Origin: Dulcicalothrix desertica PCC 7102
GTDB taxonomy: Bacteria; Cyanobacteriota; Cyanobacteriia; Cyanobacteriales; Nostocaceae
DNA: 64,000 nt
Direction of reading: 5' to 3'
NCBI RefSeq assembly: GCF_003991905.1
Contig: NZ_RSCL01000001.1
Location: 494,643-558,642 of the forward strand
The translations under genes were made by a program, and so were the position numbers. The notes under the pieces are model-generated. The model did no database searches. It worked only from the letters and a program-made list of their open reading frames with translations, and had not been told where the DNA came from. Positions 1-7,470 of the stretch are shown here, piece after piece. How positions within the stretch are numbered: position 1 is the stretch's first letter; every line of letters starts with the position of its first letter.

Positions 1-475
1 AGGAGACTAGTTACTGATCTAGACTACCGCAGTGAATGCCCCATTTGAGCTATGCCTTGTGGATTTGAGACAAGTTTGTTTTTGACGTTTTAATATATCT
101 TTACGAAGTAACGTTAAATAACCGCACTTAGTGCTTCAAAAATGTATACATTGTAAAGTAATATGTCTGGCATAATTTGGCTGAAAACCAAGTTAGGTAA
201 TGAATTCTGGCTATAAAAGCTAGAGATAAGGCTTTCGCTGCTACACTTAACCAATGTTTATAAAAGTTAACTCATGATGATCCCCCCTAGCCCCCCTTGA
301 TAAGGGGGGAATAAGAGATAATTCTTAGCCCCCCTTAATAAGGGGGTTGGGGGGATCAATTAGTTCAGCAATAAGGATGAACATCAAACCTATCGGTAGA
401 AGGAAGACTAAGCGCTCTATATAGGTAAATAATGTTTTTATATTTAATTAAGTAATTATATTCTTAAAATATCCT
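1..475. other. Left-edge intergenic region
   Basis: No gene is supported in the first 475 bases. The stretch is AT-rich and holds one strong palindrome (279-357, listed separately). The remainder looks like ordinary spacer plus the leader of the lipid kinase gene at 476. No tRNA-like cloverleaf or convincing promoter was seen. The window edge may cut a gene just outside. Confidence 0.6.
279..357. repeat. GATCCCCCC-type palindromic repeat
   Basis: A C-rich arm beginning GATCCCCCCTAGCCCCCCTT pairs with a G-rich arm ending GGGGGTTGGGGGGATC. Two inner arms (TAAGGGGGG and CCCCCCTTAATAAGG-like) add a second hairpin. A second, interrupted copy lies at 44532-44825, and a short piece is embedded in the decarboxylase gene near 22108-22135. 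It is a dispersed intergenic palindrome of unknown function. Confidence 0.75.
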
Positions 476-1432
476 ATGAGCCGTTCAGCTTGTCTTATAT
501 TTAACCCGGTTGCGGGTCAAGGAAACCCAGAGTCTGAACTAGCACAGATTCGTTCGATTTTAGAACCTGAAATAAATCTTGATATTCAATTAACTACAAA
601 AGAAGTTGGTGCCGATGAACTTGCAGCAGAAGCAGTAAAGCGTGGAGTTGAAGCAATTATTGCGTCTGGAGGAGATGGGACGCTTAGTGCTGCTGCTGAA
701 GCTGTTATTGGTACTGATATTAAATTTGGGATAATATCGCGCGGTACTGCAAATGCTTTTGCCAATGCATTGGGAATTCCTGACACAATTCCAGGCGCCT
801 GCGAAGTTATTTTACAAGGATTAACTCGGACAATTGATGCAGCTAATTGTAATGGGCGCCCAATGGTGTTGCTAGCAGGTATTGGGTTTGAAGCTGACGC
901 AGTTGAAGCTGCTGACCGGGAATCTAAAAATCGTTTGGGTGTAATGGCGTATATACTCGCAGGGTTAAAGGAGTTGCGACAGTTAGAAAGTTTTGACGTT
1001 GAAATTGAGACTGACGATAAGATAGTTAAGACAACTGCATCAGCAGTTACCGTTGCTAATGCCGCACCCCCAACGTCTATACTTGCTCAAGGTTCAGCTG
1101 GTATTATTGTAGATGATGGCTTGCTTGATATGACAATTGTGGCGCCTGCAACAAAAACCGCCGCCATCGCAACAGCCATTCATCTGTTTCAAACTGCATC
1201 TTCTGGTAATGGCGCCGAACGCGATGATGTAGGTTACATGCGTGCGAAGCAATTTAAAATTACAACTAATCCTCCTCAAAAAGTAGTTATTGATGGGGAA
1301 GTCATGGAAGCAGGACCAGCTGAGATTAGGTGTCTTCCTAAAGCTATACAAATCTTTGTTCCTACCGTCGATGAGCCAGAACCAATGGAAAAACTGGAAG
1401 GATTACCTAATTTGGTAATTGAAGAAAAGTAG
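476..1432 (+). CDS. YegS/DAGK-family lipid kinase
   Basis: This 318-residue protein belongs to the diacylglycerol kinase catalytic-domain family (YegS/BmrU-like), which phosphorylates lipids such as diacylglycerol at the cytoplasmic membrane. The N-terminus shows the nucleotide-binding start LIFNPVAGQG (residues 7-16), then the family signature SGGDGTLSAA near residue 64 and GTANAFANALG near residue 90. The C-terminal half, with VVIDGEVME, fits the beta-sandwich domain. The length is typical for the family. No clear Shine-Dalgarno sequence precedes the ATG. The next gene starts 73 bases downstream on the same strand, so co-transcription is possible. The true lipid substrate cannot be told from sequence. 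Confidence 0.88.
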   Translation: MSRSACLIFNPVAGQGNPESELAQIRSILEPEINLDIQLTTKEVGADELAAEAVKRGVEAIIASGGDGTLSAAAEAVIGTDIKFGIISRGTANAFANALGIPDTIPGACEVILQGLTRTIDAANCNGRPMVLLAGIGFEADAVEAADRESKNRLGVMAYILAGLKELRQLESFDVEIETDDKIVKTTASAVTVANAAPPTSILAQGSAGIIVDDGLLDMTIVAPATKTAAIATAIHLFQTASSGNGAERDDVGYMRAKQFKITTNPPQKVVIDGEVMEAGPAEIRCLPKAIQIFVPTVDEPEPMEKLEGLPNLVIEEK

Positions 1433-1505
1433 GAAAATAATAATGGGGAATTTTTGCTGGTTCGCTCATAACCCCATTTTATTCTTAAAGTAGCTACTTG
1501 TAATT

Positions 1506-3071
1506 ATGAAACTAGCCTCTGAAGTCGGAATTGCCGAAAAAATTCGTAGAATGAATCAACGGGTACGCTGGCAAGACCCGTTATTGGTTAATAAAAATAT
1601 TGACCAAACAAAGTTTGTATTCGATGATGGAAAGGCTTCGGAACAAGAATTCTCGTTTCTTGTAGTCGGTGATAGCGGTTCGGGTTCGCACACTTCGCAC
1701 AACCCGCAGCGTCAAGTCGCTGAATTAATGCTTCCTCACCATGACGAATGTCGGTTTATGCTTCACACAGGGGATGTTATATATTTGGTCGGGTCAAGCG
1801 AATACTACCCACAAAACTTTATTCAACCTTATCGTGAGTTTCTTGTCTCTTGCGAACGTTATAAAAATATTGCTTACGACAAAATGACCTTCAAGCTACC
1901 AATACTCCCTGTACCTGGAAACCACGATTATTATGATTTGCCTATATTTTGGAGTATTGTATCTTTAGGGACAATGCCAATTCGGCGTTTACTTAAATCA
2001 AAGCTTGACTTAGATGTTGGTTGGCATGGTTCGAGGGCAGGTGACGCATATGCAAAAGCATTTATAGATTATCTCAAAGCTTTTAACTCTGAAGAACAAT
2101 TGATACAGCACCTTGATAACCACTACGACGCGAAAACGGATAGTGGTTATTGTTTAAGGTATGAACCAGGTAAATTTACTCGTTTGCCTAATCGGTATTA
2201 TACGTTTCGCTACGGCAATATAGATTTTTTTGCTCTTGATTCTAATACATTCAACGACCCGTTACCAATACCAAAAACAAGTGAAGGTGTGATACAACGT
2301 CAAGACCTTGAACAGCATCTTCAAGAGTTGGAACAGCAAAAAGAGCAAATTGTCGCTAGAATATCTCAGCTTGACCCGTCGAATGCAAACGAAGCTGAAG
2401 AACTTGATGATTTGCATGGACGACTTACACAAATAGATGAAATGGCTTTTGATATTGAAAAGCAACTGGCGCCAAAACATCGAAGTGCCACCGACACCGA
2501 ACAACTCGAATGGTTTGCTTCTAAGTTAGTTGAGTCTTGGCAAAATAAAGAAGTTAGGGGCAGAGTAGTATTTTTTCACCATCCACCTTATGTAACCGAG
2601 GCAACAAAGTGGCAGCAAGCACAAACTTTAGCTGTTCGTAAGCGGTTACGTGAAGTATTTAATAAAGTAGGAGTTCAAGTAAATTCATTAAGGAAAGACC
2701 GTCCCATCGTTGATTTAGTATTAAACGGTCACGCCCATTGTTTAGAATATTTACAAACCCAAGATACTGGATACGGTGATTCGGGTATTAATTGGATTGT
2801 TTGTGGAGGTAGTGGTTTTAGCTTGCGTCGTCAGCGTCCAGAAGGTAATGATTTGATGGAAAAATTTGACGGTCAACAGCGCTTAGTTGCTAGTTCCCGC
2901 TTGTTTGTTGGTCGCAACGGGCAAGCTTCGCAAAAACGGCGCCCATATTCTTGTTTACGTATAGATGTTTTAGCAGGAGAAACGCCTAAATTTGTAGTGC
3001 GTCCGATGATTACAGAATGGCACCAGCGACAGTGGAATAAGTATGAGATGGCGCCGTTTGTTGTGGGGTAG
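1506..3071 (+). CDS. Calcineurin-like metallophosphoesterase
   Basis: A 521-residue protein with the dinuclear-metal phosphoesterase motifs in order: VVGDSGSG (D56), HTGDVIY (D90), PGNHDYYD, FFHHPPYV and LNGHAHCLEY. It should hydrolyse a phosphomonoester or diester in the cytoplasm, since no signal peptide or membrane segment is visible. Between the third and fourth motifs lies a charged, Glu/Gln-rich stretch of about 60 residues (near 265-330) that looks like a coiled-coil insertion, making the protein longer than minimal family members. It follows the lipid kinase gene in the same direction, so a link to phospholipid turnover is possible but is inference. The substrate is unknown. Confidence 0.87.
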   Translation: MKLASEVGIAEKIRRMNQRVRWQDPLLVNKNIDQTKFVFDDGKASEQEFSFLVVGDSGSGSHTSHNPQRQVAELMLPHHDECRFMLHTGDVIYLVGSSEYYPQNFIQPYREFLVSCERYKNIAYDKMTFKLPILPVPGNHDYYDLPIFWSIVSLGTMPIRRLLKSKLDLDVGWHGSRAGDAYAKAFIDYLKAFNSEEQLIQHLDNHYDAKTDSGYCLRYEPGKFTRLPNRYYTFRYGNIDFFALDSNTFNDPLPIPKTSEGVIQRQDLEQHLQELEQQKEQIVARISQLDPSNANEAEELDDLHGRLTQIDEMAFDIEKQLAPKHRSATDTEQLEWFASKLVESWQNKEVRGRVVFFHHPPYVTEATKWQQAQTLAVRKRLREVFNKVGVQVNSLRKDRPIVDLVLNGHAHCLEYLQTQDTGYGDSGINWIVCGGSGFSLRRQRPEGNDLMEKFDGQQRLVASSRLFVGRNGQASQKRRPYSCLRIDVLAGETPKFVVRPMITEWHQRQWNKYEMAPFVVG

Positions 3072-3113
3072 GCATCTAGATATTTTTACCTGCTCTAGAT
3101 ATGAGTATATGGG

Positions 3114-3144
3114 ACAGGCAGGGATGCCTGTTCCACAAGAGAGT
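3114..3144. repeat. Solo MITE-core hairpin (GGCAGGGATGCCTGTTCCACAAG type)
   Basis: The short hairpin CAGGCAGGGATGCCTG is followed by TTCCACAAGAGA. It matches the inner part of the GGGACTTCC-ended MITEs at 20867, 31827 and 51544, but lacks their ends. It lies just after the metallophosphoesterase gene and may act as a terminator there. Confidence 0.65.
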
Positions 3145-3163
3145 CTAATTTATACTACTGTAA

Positions 3164-3565
3164 TTAGACGGCGCCAGTACCTCTACCGCGCTTATCATCA
3201 TCCATAGTTAGTTCGCCTTCGCTATGGTCTTTAATTGCCGCCAATTCTTCAAGACGTGCCTGTTTATCTTCTTCAATTACTTGACGGGCATCACCAGGTG
3301 TTTCGTAGTACATTTCTGGTTCAACTGCGTAGTTATTTAATAAACCTTCATTGTCTACTGTATAACCATCTGTTGTCCGAATACTATCTGATTCAGTTTG
3401 GTCATCAGTAAGAGCAGCAGCTTCACGTTCTTCGGTTGGTTTTGTTTTGTAGAGTGTACCTTCACGTTCTTTGCGTGCTGCTGTTTCTGCTGGGATAATA
3501 CCTCTATCGTATTGGTCTCTTTCTGCACGGTCGTGCGAATCAATGCCTTGATTAGCGTTACCCAT
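3164..3565 (-). CDS. Acidic, hydrophilic small protein
   Basis: I do not recognise this 133-residue protein. It is very rich in Asp, Glu, Arg and Thr, has no hydrophobic stretch and is probably cytoplasmic and largely disordered (for example ERDQYDRGI and RLEELAAIKDHSEGE). The start is placed at MGNANQG because AGGAGAGG lies seven bases upstream of that ATG; an in-frame upstream start would add eight residues but has no ribosome binding site. It stands alone. Stress-related or hydrophilin-like behaviour would suit the composition but is not shown. Confidence 0.7.
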   Translation of the reverse strand: MGNANQGIDSHDRAERDQYDRGIIPAETAARKEREGTLYKTKPTEEREAAALTDDQTESDSIRTTDGYTVDNEGLLNNYAVEPEMYYETPGDARQVIEEDKQARLEELAAIKDHSEGELTMDDDKRGRGTGAV

Positions 3566-3722
3566 CTCAACCTCTCCTGATTGATACAATTTTTTTATGT
3601 ATAAAATTAGAGTAAAGTTTTCGTAGCGTAAAATACACTATCTAGAGAGGGGAATTATATTCATGCTTTTGGTTAAAGTTATCAACCAAAAGGTATATAA
3701 AATATCATATGTAAAACAAAAC

Positions 3723-3750
3723 GTAGAGACCGAATTAATTCTGTCTCTAC
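3723..3750. repeat. GTAGAGAC...GTCTCTAC palindrome
   Basis: GTAGAGAC and GTCTCTAC are separated by 12 bases. The same arms occur at 56941-56968, and a related perfect palindrome (AGACGTGACATGTCACGTCT) at 27651-27670, each near the 3' ends of genes. It probably forms a transcription-terminating hairpin for the CAAD gene on the minus strand. Confidence 0.6.
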
Positions 3751-3803
3751 ATTGTGTCGATATTCTGTTTCGTTACGTAAATTGTTATCGAAGCAATTTA
3801 TAC

Positions 3804-4265
3804 TTATCTACCGGAAATTTGGTTTTTGAAATTGTTAATTTCAGATAATAATTCCTGACGTGTGGAAGCTTTGAGCAAGTAACGAGAAACAAACCAAGTT
3901 GCGTAACCAATACCTACTAACTCAAATATGGTCGCAAACAATGGAATGTCATTAACTGCATCGAGTACTGCAAATACCAGCTTGACTGAAATAAATGCTG
4001 CTAATATTAAGGCTACAGTGGTAATTTGCTGCTTGTAGTCGTTGAAGAAGTTACCGATATAATCGGGTAAGCGCGCGAGAAAGACTGCTATTTTATCACT
4101 AATTTGCTGTAATTGAGTAGATGTAGTTGACATTGATGCTGGTGGCAATTTTGGCAATTCATCTTTTACAGCAACTTCAACTGTTCCTACACCATTTACG
4201 GTGGTAGGATTTGTTTCGGGAGTGATGTCAGGGTTAATATATTGTGGCTGTTCTTGAGTTTCCAT
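3804..4265 (-). CDS. CAAD-domain thylakoid membrane protein
   Basis: This 153-residue protein carries a C-terminal CAAD domain, the cyanobacterial module found appended to some aminoacyl-tRNA synthetases and in plant CURT1 proteins, which anchors to thylakoid membranes. The N-terminal 60 residues are polar and proline/threonine-rich. An amphipathic stretch is followed by two hydrophobic helices (VALILAAFISVKLVFAVL and FELVGIGYATWFVSRYLL) and the conserved tail KASTRQELLSEI. The start METQEQPQY is chosen because AGGGAAA lies eight bases upstream; a longer frame would run into the neighbouring transposon end. A role in thylakoid curvature or membrane anchoring is inferred from the family. Confidence 0.85.
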   Translation of the reverse strand: METQEQPQYINPDITPETNPTTVNGVGTVEVAVKDELPKLPPASMSTTSTQLQQISDKIAVFLARLPDYIGNFFNDYKQQITTVALILAAFISVKLVFAVLDAVNDIPLFATIFELVGIGYATWFVSRYLLKASTRQELLSEINNFKNQISGR

Positions 4266-4330
4266 AGTAATTTCCCTAATGGTTACAACTTTTTCTATTC
4301 TAGATGTTAATTCAAATGAGAGTAAATAGT

Positions 4331-4560
4331 TGACGGCTCCCTCCCATGAAGTGGGAGGATTCTCAAGAGGCAGAACTCGATGCGCTCTCAATATCCTCAA
4401 ACAGACTAAGCTGCTTCGAGAGGTTCCGTTCGCTGTGAGCGTTTGCTATTTCTAGCTCTCACATAGCTCCTTTGAACCCGCGTTACTTCGCAGGTGGGCG
4501 TTTCAAACAATATTAACCCAAGGGTTAACTGTTCCGGTTCCGGCAAGTCCCTCCGTACCG
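4331..4560 (-). ncRNA. Predicted TnpB guide RNA (omega/reRNA)
   Basis: In IS200/IS605 elements the guide RNA for TnpB spans the 3' end of tnpB and the right end of the transposon, with the guide lying just outside the element. Here that would be the last 150 bases or so of tnpB plus the terminal hairpin at 4340-4358, on the minus strand. The guide would start near 4330 and run to lower coordinates, into the upstream region of the CAAD gene. This placement is inferred from the family. The exact ends are uncertain. Confidence 0.4.
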
Positions 4561-5938
4561 CTTTCTCTTTTTTAATATGTGGCTTGAGTGTCAGCTTAAT
4601 ATTAAACTTGTCCAAACAACGTTGCTTGATATTACGAGCGGCGTTGTTATCTGCATCCGCAGCATAGCCACAAACAGAACACAAAAATTTCTCTTCGTCT
4701 CGGTTTGAGCTATCAACATGATGGCACTCTGGACACAACTGAGATGTATGATGTGGTGGTACAACTTCAAAACGCTTTCCTGACTTTGCAGCCACGTACT
4801 CAGTTTTTAATCGAAGTTCAAACCATGCAGCATCAGATATTGAACGATTCAACCCCACTTTGCGGGATTGACCATTATTTAAATATTTTCCTGTATCCGA
4901 ATCAAATTTAGGCTTACAACGTTTTTTCATGTTAGAGACTTTTAAATCTTCAAACACTACTAAGTCAGCCTTGTTTACAATTTGATGAGCTACTTTCCAT
5001 TGATAATCAGTGCGTTGGTTAGATATTTTTTGATGCAATCTACCTACAACGTTGGCTGCTTTTTTACGGTTTTTACTTCTCTTCTTTTTTCTAGCTAAAC
5101 GGCGTTGCCTTATTTTCATACGGCGACGCATTTTTTTGTTAGTAGAAAACTTTGGATTTTTAACTTGCGAGCCATCGCTTAGACTTACAAGCTTCTTAAT
5201 ACCTACATCACAACCAACCGCAGTGTTTACTTGTTCGATTGGTAAAGGTATATAGTCTGGTACACTTTTATCTTCAATCCTAATAGAAACGTAGTAACCG
5301 TTACTCTTTTTTCTAACTGTTACAGATTTAATCGTAAACCCGTCTGGAATAGGGCGTGAGTTGTAAAATCTCATCCATCCTAATTTAGGAAGATAGATTT
5401 TATTTCCTTCAACCCTTACACCACTTGCATACGTAAAACTTCTAAAGTTGCTTTTATTCTTGAAGTTTGCGAATCCCTTACCTTCAAAAAAGTTTTTATA
5501 TGCCGTATCTAAACGTTTTATATTTTGCTGTAATACGGTCGAATCTATATCTTTAAACCAAGGTCTAGCTTTCTTTAAAACTGGTAGAGTTGTGATTTGT
5601 ATATCGCCCGCGCTACGACGTGGTGTTTTACCACTGTAAGGTAAATTATTTAAGTCGTAGGGTAATAAACAGCACTCACCAATAATTTCTACTTCAGAAT
5701 TATCTAGCTTCCAAGGTTCCCCAGACGCTCCGTTTTTACTGACAAAGCACGTCAAAGCACAAGCTTCAGCCTTGGTTCTTAAATCGCAGTAATCACCGCA
5801 AATATATTGTTGGTAATATTGCTCAATTCTGTCATTCAAGCACCAATTGTAAGATGAACGTAACATATCTAACCAATTATCCATCTTGGTAGCTTGCTCA
5901 TCATCTGGACGTAGCTTGTAAACGTATCCTGCCAGCAC
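4406..5938 (-). CDS. tnpB: TnpB RNA-guided nuclease of IS200/IS605 type
   Basis: TnpB is the RNA-guided DNA endonuclease ancestral to Cas12. This 510-residue copy keeps all the expected active-site pieces: GCDVGIKKL (D244, RuvC I), VVFEDLKVSNM (E330, RuvC II), the zinc finger CPEC...CSVC (C402, C405, C420, C423) and ADADNNAARNI (D430, RuvC III). It is longer than the roughly 400 residues common in the family, with an extended Cys-rich N-terminal part (residues 45-110) and a tail of 70 residues after RuvC III. The start is GTG, supported by a near-perfect GGGAGGTGAT Shine-Dalgarno sequence seven bases upstream. No frameshift or stop interrupts it, although its partner tnpA is ruined. Confidence 0.92.
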   Translation of the reverse strand: MLAGYVYKLRPDDEQATKMDNWLDMLRSSYNWCLNDRIEQYYQQYICGDYCDLRTKAEACALTCFVSKNGASGEPWKLDNSEVEIIGECCLLPYDLNNLPYSGKTPRRSAGDIQITTLPVLKKARPWFKDIDSTVLQQNIKRLDTAYKNFFEGKGFANFKNKSNFRSFTYASGVRVEGNKIYLPKLGWMRFYNSRPIPDGFTIKSVTVRKKSNGYYVSIRIEDKSVPDYIPLPIEQVNTAVGCDVGIKKLVSLSDGSQVKNPKFSTNKKMRRRMKIRQRRLARKKKRSKNRKKAANVVGRLHQKISNQRTDYQWKVAHQIVNKADLVVFEDLKVSNMKKRCKPKFDSDTGKYLNNGQSRKVGLNRSISDAAWFELRLKTEYVAAKSGKRFEVVPPHHTSQLCPECHHVDSSNRDEEKFLCSVCGYAADADNNAARNIKQRCLDKFNIKLTLKPHIKKEKAVRRDLPEPEQLTLGLILFETPTCEVTRVQRSYVRARNSKRSQRTEPLEAA

Positions 5939-6017
5939 TTTACATCACCTCCCGTGTTTGCTAACTTGTTTTATACTACAACTAGCAAATACAACAAATC
6001 AAGCTATCTTAAGGCGT

Positions 6018-6434
6018 ATGGCAAAATTTGACCCCGACGAGTATAGACACGCTCGTGAACGCAGTTTCTCTAATTAACTATCACTTTGTTTGGATACCCA
6101 AGCGTAGAAAGAAAGTACTTCGACAGTACTATAGCAGAAAGATTGCAGCAGATTATATGCGACGTTTGCCTCGGAGCATCGCGCTTTAAATTATTGCGAT
6201 GGAAATAATGCTCGACCATGTTCACTTATTTCTAAACGTAAAACCGACTGATTGTCCGTCAACTATTATGAACCGCGTTAAAGGACGTGCATCACACCAT
6301 CGTAAGAATTGAGTTTCCTCAAATTTTAAAGCTACCAACAATGTGGACACAAGCGTTACTTTATTAGCACTGCTGTAAATATAAGTACTGAGGCAGTTAA
6401 AAGGTATATTGCCACGAGAAGCGTGAATAGTTAA
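6018..6434 (+). pseudogene. tnpA: Decayed IS200/IS605 Y1 transposase (tnpA)
   Basis: Pieces of a Y1-type HUH transposase can be read in order but in different frames. First comes MAKFDPDEYRHARERSFSN, then INYHFVWIPKRRKKVL (near 6074-6121). Next is MEIMLDHVHLFLNVKPTD (near 6200-6250, containing the metal-binding HVH), then MNRVKGRASHHRKN, LKLPTMWTQ, and finally TAVNISTEAVKRYIA. At least four frameshifts or stops separate them, so no functional protein can be made. It is divergent from tnpB, as in IS605. The catalytic tyrosine segment falls in the corrupted part near 6350. Confidence 0.85.
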
Positions 6435-6461
6435 TGTTAGTGAAAGTAAACTTTTCAAATA

Positions 6462-6754
6462 GCTTTCATCCCCGCCTATTTATTATGTCGTCTACAACGC
6501 CTATAACCTTTACAAACAAAGCTTTTTACGTTGTTGATACTTTCCACAACGTACTAAAACAGAGCAATATTCTACAACGATGTTTTTAGCCCTCAGAACG
6601 CTCTACGTTGTAAAAAGCATATCTTTGTTTACGTTGTTTACTAATAAGATATAAAAAATCAACAACATGCTAAAACGCTCAGAATATCAAACGCTGTTGT
6701 TGTTGTTGTTATTCATAATTTAATAAGACATAATATTTAGGCGGGGATGAAAGC
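6462..6754. repeat. 293-bp element with 28-bp terminal inverted repeats
   Basis: The left end (6462-6489, starting GCTTTCATCCCCGCC) and right end (6727-6754, ending GGCGGGGATGAAAGC) are inverted copies differing at about two positions over 28 bases. The interior is AT-rich and itself partly palindromic: AAACAAAGCTTTTTAC near 6515 pairs with GTAAAAAGCATATCTTTGTTT-like sequence near 6610. GTTGT/ACAAC motifs recur. No coding frame is convincing. It may be a MITE inserted beside the IS200/IS605 element or part of that element's left end. Confidence 0.6.
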
Positions 6755-6833
6755 ATTTCTTTTATAAAATAAAAACCGACCGGAAGATAGGTATATTGCC
6801 TTTCCTCCATTCGGTATATTAACTATTTAACTT

Positions 6834-6901
6834 AGAAACCGGGTTTCTTTGGTGAGATATTGTAATAACAACAACGATTTTGGGTAGAAACCAGGTTTCT
6901 T
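6834..6901. repeat. Bipartite AGAAACCGGGTTTCT repeat, copy 1
   Basis: Two near-palindromic boxes, AGAAACCGGGTTTCT (6834-6848) and AGAAACCAGGTTTCT (6886-6900), are separated by 37 bases. The same pair with similar spacing recurs at 9147, 23886, 34073 and 46398. This copy lies just after the BON lipoprotein gene on the minus strand. Confidence 0.75.
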
Positions 6902-6916
6902 AATGTTTTGATACAT

Positions 6917-7381
6917 TTACTCGGTAGCTTTTGCATTCACAACTACGTTTGTAACACCTTTAATTTCTTTAGCTAAAGGTTCAATCTTTTCTAATTGGGC
7001 TTTTTTGGGCACGGTTCCTGTTACTGTTACTGTACCGTTTTCTTCGCCTTTCACTGCAAGGGCGCCGTTAGGGATATTTGCTTCCAGCTTCGAGCGTACT
7101 TGACTTGCAAGGTCACCTGCTGCTCGGTTTGTAGCAGCGCCATCGTTCACGATGTTGTTTCGTTGTTCACGGGCACGAATATCAGCATCTAGCTGGTTGC
7201 GTCGAATTTCGCTTTGAGCATCTTCTTTCGCTGCTTGGGTTGACCCAGCGTTTGGTGCTTGAACTTGATTGACATCTGTTGCAGGATTAGGAGCATCTGC
7301 ACTGGTCTTAGCAGGTTGTTGGCACGCAGCAGTACCTAAAGCAAGAACACTACTAATAAAGAGTAAAGTTAGCTTTTTCAT
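6917..7381 (-). CDS. BON-domain lipoprotein
   Basis: A 154-residue exported lipoprotein. The start MKKLTLLFISSVLALGTAAC gives a typical type II signal peptide with the lipobox LGTAAC, so the mature protein begins at a lipid-modified Cys. After a polar linker of about 60 residues comes one BON domain (roughly residues 90-150), with LASQVRSKLEANIPNG, GTVTVTGTVPKKAQ and VVVNAKATE. BON domains bind phospholipid or hold envelope proteins to the membrane and are common in osmotic-stress proteins such as OsmY. A longer upstream start is possible but would bury the signal peptide. The YflT-like stress gene lies 89 bases upstream on the same strand. Confidence 0.87.
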   Translation of the reverse strand: MKKLTLLFISSVLALGTAACQQPAKTSADAPNPATDVNQVQAPNAGSTQAAKEDAQSEIRRNQLDADIRAREQRNNIVNDGAATNRAAGDLASQVRSKLEANIPNGALAVKGEENGTVTVTGTVPKKAQLEKIEPLAKEIKGVTNVVVNAKATE

Positions 7382-7470
7382 TTTTTTATTGTTTATGGTT
7401 GGTAATGATTTTTGCTTCGGTAGGTAGGGCATAGCCCCACCTTACTTTTGTTGAAGAGGGAGATTTCTCT

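Larger units (their letters stand above)
4329..6461. mobile_element. IS200/IS605-type element, tnpB intact, tnpA decayed
   Basis: The element has the IS605 layout: divergent tnpA (6018-6434, +) and tnpB (4406-5938, -). The tnpB-side end carries the hairpin CCTCCCATGAAGTGGGAGG (4340-4358) followed, read on the minus strand, by GCCGTCAAC, like the right ends of this family. The tnpA-side limit is not clear; it should lie between 6434 and the inverted repeat starting at 6462. No GGCGCC occurs from about 3.2 to 7.0 kb, unlike most of the window, which suits acquired DNA. Without a functional tnpA the copy cannot move on its own. Confidence 0.75.

Noticed and set aside
6222..6458. Minus-strand 78-residue frame
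   Set aside because: It is antisense to the decayed tnpA, whose conserved motifs are readable on the plus strand.
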